A stretch of 17,153 nucleotides of DNA, taken from Tethybacter castelli (GTDB lineage Bacteria > Pseudomonadota > Gammaproteobacteria > Tethybacterales > Tethybacteraceae). The stretch is taken from the NCBI GenBank assembly GCA_036679665.1, contig JAZHEJ010000007.1, positions 1 to 17,153 on the forward strand. Direction: 5' to 3'. Below, in pieces: positions 14,715-17,153 of the stretch. Position 1 is the first letter of the stretch, and each line of letters opens with the position of its first letter. The translations under genes were made by a program, and so were the position numbers. The notes beneath the pieces are model-generated. The model ran no database searches. It was not told where the DNA came from and saw only the letters and a program-made list of their open reading frames with translations.

Positions 14715-16316
14715 ATGAGCGTCGGCCTATTAAGTGCCGGACAAGTCGCTCGCGCCACAGTCAGTGGCCCGATTGCCAGCTATGATTATGTACGCCAGTT
14801 CTTGTTAGCGGCGCTGTGTTTGATCTGGATGTGGCCGGGAATTTTGAATCGCAGCCCATGGAAACCGGTGGAAACCACGCTGGTACAGGTTATTCAAGAA
14901 AGTAGCCAACACGGACATTTGTTTAACCCCACATTGTTGGGAAAACCTTATGTAAATCAGCCGCCGCTTTATCTGGCTTCAGCTGGAGTTTCCGCTCGCT
15001 TGTTTACCGGCGCTCTTAGCCCTCACGAGGCAATGCGACTTGTGAACTTTTTATGGTTGGGATTAGGGCTTGCGTTGAGTGCTTTGGCAGCAGGTTGGGG
15101 CCATGGTTCACGGGTGAGGTGGACAGCGGTACTTTTGATAACCGGTTCGCCATTATTGCTGATTACAGCGCGCACTGTCAACCCGCATGTGTCTTTGATC
15201 GCGATTAGCGCGGCGGGATTGATCGGCATGTACTTGCTAGATTCGAAAAAAAACTGGGGATTGTTGGTGTTGGGATTAACTGCGACAATCGGTTTTTGGT
15301 GCGTGGGGAATTTGGCTCCTTTGTACGTTGTGTCCTTAGTTGCGCTAGCTCCGATGATCAGAAACCGCAAGCTAAATATCAATTCATTAATCGCTATCGC
15401 GATTGTTTTAGCCGCGAGTAGTTTGAGCTATGCGTGGTGGCAGTATTACATGGGCGATGCGGCACAGATTAATTTAGCATCTTCAGCTTCACTTTTTGCG
15501 ACGATTCAAGAATTGCTGCTGGTGTCGGTTTGGGCGTTGTGGCCGTCTTTACCGTTTGCTAGCATTGCTTATGTACGATGGCGTTATCGGTCGTTGCATA
15601 ATGCCCAGATTCAGCTGGGATTATTGGGAGTAATTGCCGGCTGCTTGGCAATTTTGCTAACTGGAATATCAAGCGACAGTACCGTAATTATTTTGCTACC
15701 TGCGGTGGCAATTATGGCTGCTGGGAATATGACCAATTTGGCTAATGAAGTAAGCAAGGTCATGGATTGGTTTGCGATGCTAGTTCTTGGAGTTGGATTG
15801 CTCGGTTTTTTTTGGTTAACCTGGCTGGCGTTTCAGTTGGGCCAACCGGCAAGTTTGCTGTCATGGCTTACGGAACAGGGAATTAACGAAGTGGGTACCG
15901 GCTGGCAAGTGGTGTTGGCGATGTTTGCGACGATAGCATGCTTGATCGTTATGTTACGGATGGGGCGTTCTTCGCAACGAGTCGTAATTAACTGGATGAC
16001 AGGCATAACGGTAAGTTGGCTAGTGTTTTGTTTGTTATGGATTCCGGGAGTAGACCAAGCTAAATCTTATGCGGCTATCGCAAATGAGATCAACCACGAA
16101 TTGACGATCCTGCAGGCGGATTGTTTGGATGGCAATCAGGCCAACGCCGTGGTTGTCGCGCAACTGGTGTACTATGGCAATACGCAGTTGCTTGCTGAAG
16201 AACAATGTCGTTGGGCACTTGCCGATCCGGGCCGTTTTCCTTATGAACCGATTTGGCAAGGAGGGCGACCGGGCGAGCACGCCGCAGACATGCTGGCAAT
16301 CTACGAATTACCGTAA
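14715..16316 (+). CDS. Integral-membrane ArnT-like glycosyltransferase (GT-C fold)
   Basis: A protein of 533 residues with about 11 to 13 hydrophobic segments spread from residue 28 to 445 and a soluble C-terminal part of about 90 residues. The first extracytoplasmic loop carries WKPVETTLVQVIQES and NPTLLGKPYVNQPPLYL, followed by AMRLVNFLWL. This is the pattern of the GT39/GT83 (PMT/ArnT) class, which moves sugars from polyprenyl-phosphate carriers onto lipids or proteins on the periplasmic side. The acidic residue expected in the first loop would be the Glu in VETTL. The acceptor is not deducible; lipid A modification by aminoarabinose should not be assumed, since no arn genes are present. 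It starts 31 bp after rpmE, without a Shine-Dalgarno, and could be co-transcribed. Class assignment is good, specificity unknown. Confidence 0.82.
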   Translation: MSVGLLSAGQVARATVSGPIASYDYVRQFLLAALCLIWMWPGILNRSPWKPVETTLVQVIQESSQHGHLFNPTLLGKPYVNQPPLYLASAGVSARLFTGALSPHEAMRLVNFLWLGLGLALSALAAGWGHGSRVRWTAVLLITGSPLLLITARTVNPHVSLIAISAAGLIGMYLLDSKKNWGLLVLGLTATIGFWCVGNLAPLYVVSLVALAPMIRNRKLNINSLIAIAIVLAASSLSYAWWQYYMGDAAQINLASSASLFATIQELLLVSVWALWPSLPFASIAYVRWRYRSLHNAQIQLGLLGVIAGCLAILLTGISSDSTVIILLPAVAIMAAGNMTNLANEVSKVMDWFAMLVLGVGLLGFFWLTWLAFQLGQPASLLSWLTEQGINEVGTGWQVVLAMFATIACLIVMLRMGRSSQRVVINWMTGITVSWLVFCLLWIPGVDQAKSYAAIANEINHELTILQADCLDGNQANAVVVAQLVYYGNTQLLAEEQCRWALADPGRFPYEPIWQGGRPGEHAADMLAIYELP

Positions 16317-16453
16317 GATCAAAATTTAACGGCTTTTTTTATCAAAATAGCTTAAAATAGAGTTTCCCTTGTAGGGTGGTCCGAGGGATTTCTTTCTTGC
16401 AATTGAGCTCGAAATGGACATCGGGTGCCATTTCTAGGGGGATTATTTAAATT
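16317..16453 (+). promoter_or_regulatory. Structured 5' leader upstream of the small ORF and nusA
   Basis: The sequence is non-coding and AT-rich. A possible -10 TAAAAT lies at 16353-16358, without a convincing -35. Downstream lie two hairpins. TCCCTTG (16365-16371) pairs with CGAGGGA (16382-16388). Alternatively CCCT (16366-16369) pairs with AGGG (16373-16376), so the two states exclude each other. A second stem joins GAAATGG (16411-16417) to CCATTTC (16428-16434). A purine run AGGGGG (16436-16441) then precedes the small ORF and could pair with the CCCTT. This looks like a cis-acting RNA leader. I cannot match it to a known family. Confidence 0.4.
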
Positions 16454-16645
16454 ATGCGAACTCAGGATTATAAAAATAATATGGTCGATTTTGGTTATCA
16501 GCCGTGTTGTGCGATTAATTATTGCACGGCTGTATTGTGCCCCTTAATAGGGCGAAATGCGATAACGGCGATATCTCAGTCTACAGACGCAATGGCAGAT
16601 TTGACTAAGACCGATATCGTAGCTCTGGAACTTAGCTTCGCATAG
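16454..16645 (+). CDS. Hypothetical 63-residue ORF between the leader and nusA
   Basis: ATG at 16454 follows AGGGGG by 12 nt, a distant but possible Shine-Dalgarno. The product has 63 residues (start MRTQDYKNNMVDFGYQPCC, end DIVALELSFA) with four cysteines, no signal peptide and no family I recognise. It stands where rimP is normally found, but neither this frame nor the other two plus frames show RimP motifs. The DNA contains further inverted repeats: AGCCGTG (16500-16506) with CACGGCT (16525-16531), GCCC (16539-16542) with GGGC (16550-16553), and CGATATC (16569-16575) with GATATCG (16613-16619). These suggest the stretch may be structured RNA and not coding. It ends 35 bp before nusA. Coding status is doubtful. 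Confidence 0.25.
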   Translation: MRTQDYKNNMVDFGYQPCCAINYCTAVLCPLIGRNAITAISQSTDAMADLTKTDIVALELSFA

Positions 16646-16680
16646 TCCATTAATAGTGCGCAAGTACAGGAATTAGCAAA

Positions 16681-17153
16681 ATGACACAACCACAGATGCA
16701 GGTTTTGGACAAAAACCTTCTTAATGAACTGGTTTTGCAGACCGCACGTGAACGTGAGCTTAACTCTGAAGAGGTGTTTGCGCTGATTGAGGAGGCCTTG
16801 GCCCGGGTGCTCGAACGTACCATCGAGCGCGACGGAAACTTTCGGGTCACGATAAATAAAGACACTTATCAGCTTGTTGCTGCGCGTTATTGGGAAGTTA
16901 TTGCCGACGATGAGCCAATCGAAAGTGTCGCTACGCAGAAAACTTTGGAGTACGCCTTGGAAATAGATCCAGAAGCTCAGATCGGCGGCGAAGTCAGTAT
17001 GGATGTTGAGGCGCCTGATCTTAACCGCCATGCTAATGCTCAGATATTCAAGCAAAAGTACCTGCATTGTTTGCGCAAGGCCGAGCATAACAAGTTGCTT
17101 GACGAGTTGCTCGCGCGCGAAGAAACTTTAGTTAATGGCACGGTAAAACGCAT
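16681..17153 (+). CDS. nusA: Transcription termination/antitermination protein NusA, N-terminal part
   Basis: The frame is open from ATG 16681 to the window edge (157 codons), so the 3' end is missing. NusA binds RNA polymerase and nascent RNA and modulates pausing, termination and antitermination. The visible part is the N-terminal RNA-polymerase-binding domain: NLLNELVLQTARERELNSEEVFALIEEALARVL, then FRVTINKDTYQLVAARYWEV, then ALEIDPEAQIGGEV. It is followed by the linker NAQIFKQKYLHCLRKAEHNKLLDEL and the start of S1 (LVNGTVKR). It is one of the few genes here with a good Shine-Dalgarno (AGGA at 16668-16671, 9 nt before the ATG). rimP is not directly upstream, unlike the usual rimP-nusA-infB order. 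Confidence 0.92.
   Translation, partial: MTQPQMQVLDKNLLNELVLQTARERELNSEEVFALIEEALARVLERTIERDGNFRVTINKDTYQLVAARYWEVIADDEPIESVATQKTLEYALEIDPEAQIGGEVSMDVEAPDLNRHANAQIFKQKYLHCLRKAEHNKLLDELLAREETLVNGTVKR

Noticed and set aside
16317..16680. Degenerate rimP upstream of nusA
   Set aside because: None of the three plus frames shows RimP motifs such as the SSPG(L/I)DRPL segment. The sequence looks structured, not a decayed rimP.
1..17153. CRISPR arrays, tRNA/rRNA genes, insertion sequences, phage or toxin-antitoxin genes
   Set aside because: I looked on both strands and found no regularly spaced repeats, cloverleaf sequences, transposase motifs or terminal inverted repeats. The only repeats are the two gene-derived duplications.

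Overview
The window reads as a stretch of proteobacterial chromosome of moderate G+C. Every recognisable gene is a housekeeping or core-metabolism gene. The set zwf-edd, hom-thrC, surA-pdxA-rsmA, CGFS-type grxD, zinc-type L31 (rpmE) and an ArnT-like glycosyltransferase points to a Beta- or Gammaproteobacterium. I cannot place it more precisely from this sequence. Several linkages are not the textbook ones: rsmA followed by yqiA, maf divergent from rpmE, and nusA without rimP in front of it. I found no CRISPR array, phage, transposase, tRNA or rRNA, and no obvious new defence or biosynthetic system.

Layout from left to right. Positions 1-726 (minus) hold the 5' part of edd (Entner-Doudoroff dehydratase), broken by an out-of-frame 374-bp self-derived insertion. 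It is coupled to an intact zwf (minus). Head-to-head with zwf lie a secreted DUF192 protein and a small exported ORF that carries its own 92-bp duplication. Next come hom-thrC (threonine synthesis, minus), a small Mth938-like protein (plus), an aspartate-type aminotransferase (minus), then dacB (PBP4) and argH (plus), and monothiol glutaredoxin grxD (minus). A plus-strand chain surA-pdxA-rsmA-yqiA follows. Then come maf (minus), rpmE and a multi-membrane-span glycosyltransferase (plus), a 364-bp region with RNA hairpins and a 63-codon ORF, and the start of nusA, which runs off the window.

The region is tightly packed. Five head-to-head gene pairs share spacers of 39 bp or less, or overlap. 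Same-strand neighbours often overlap (TAGTG, ATGA or a 14-bp overlap). Convergent genes end within about 33 bp of each other without visible intrinsic terminators. Few genes have a Shine-Dalgarno sequence, while several have a TATAAT-like hexamer ending 7-11 nt before the start codon, which suggests leaderless or near-leaderless transcripts.

The points most worth a second look are the self-duplication that breaks edd, the similar duplication at 2650-2932, the short-leader promoter pattern, and the structured region that replaces rimP before nusA.
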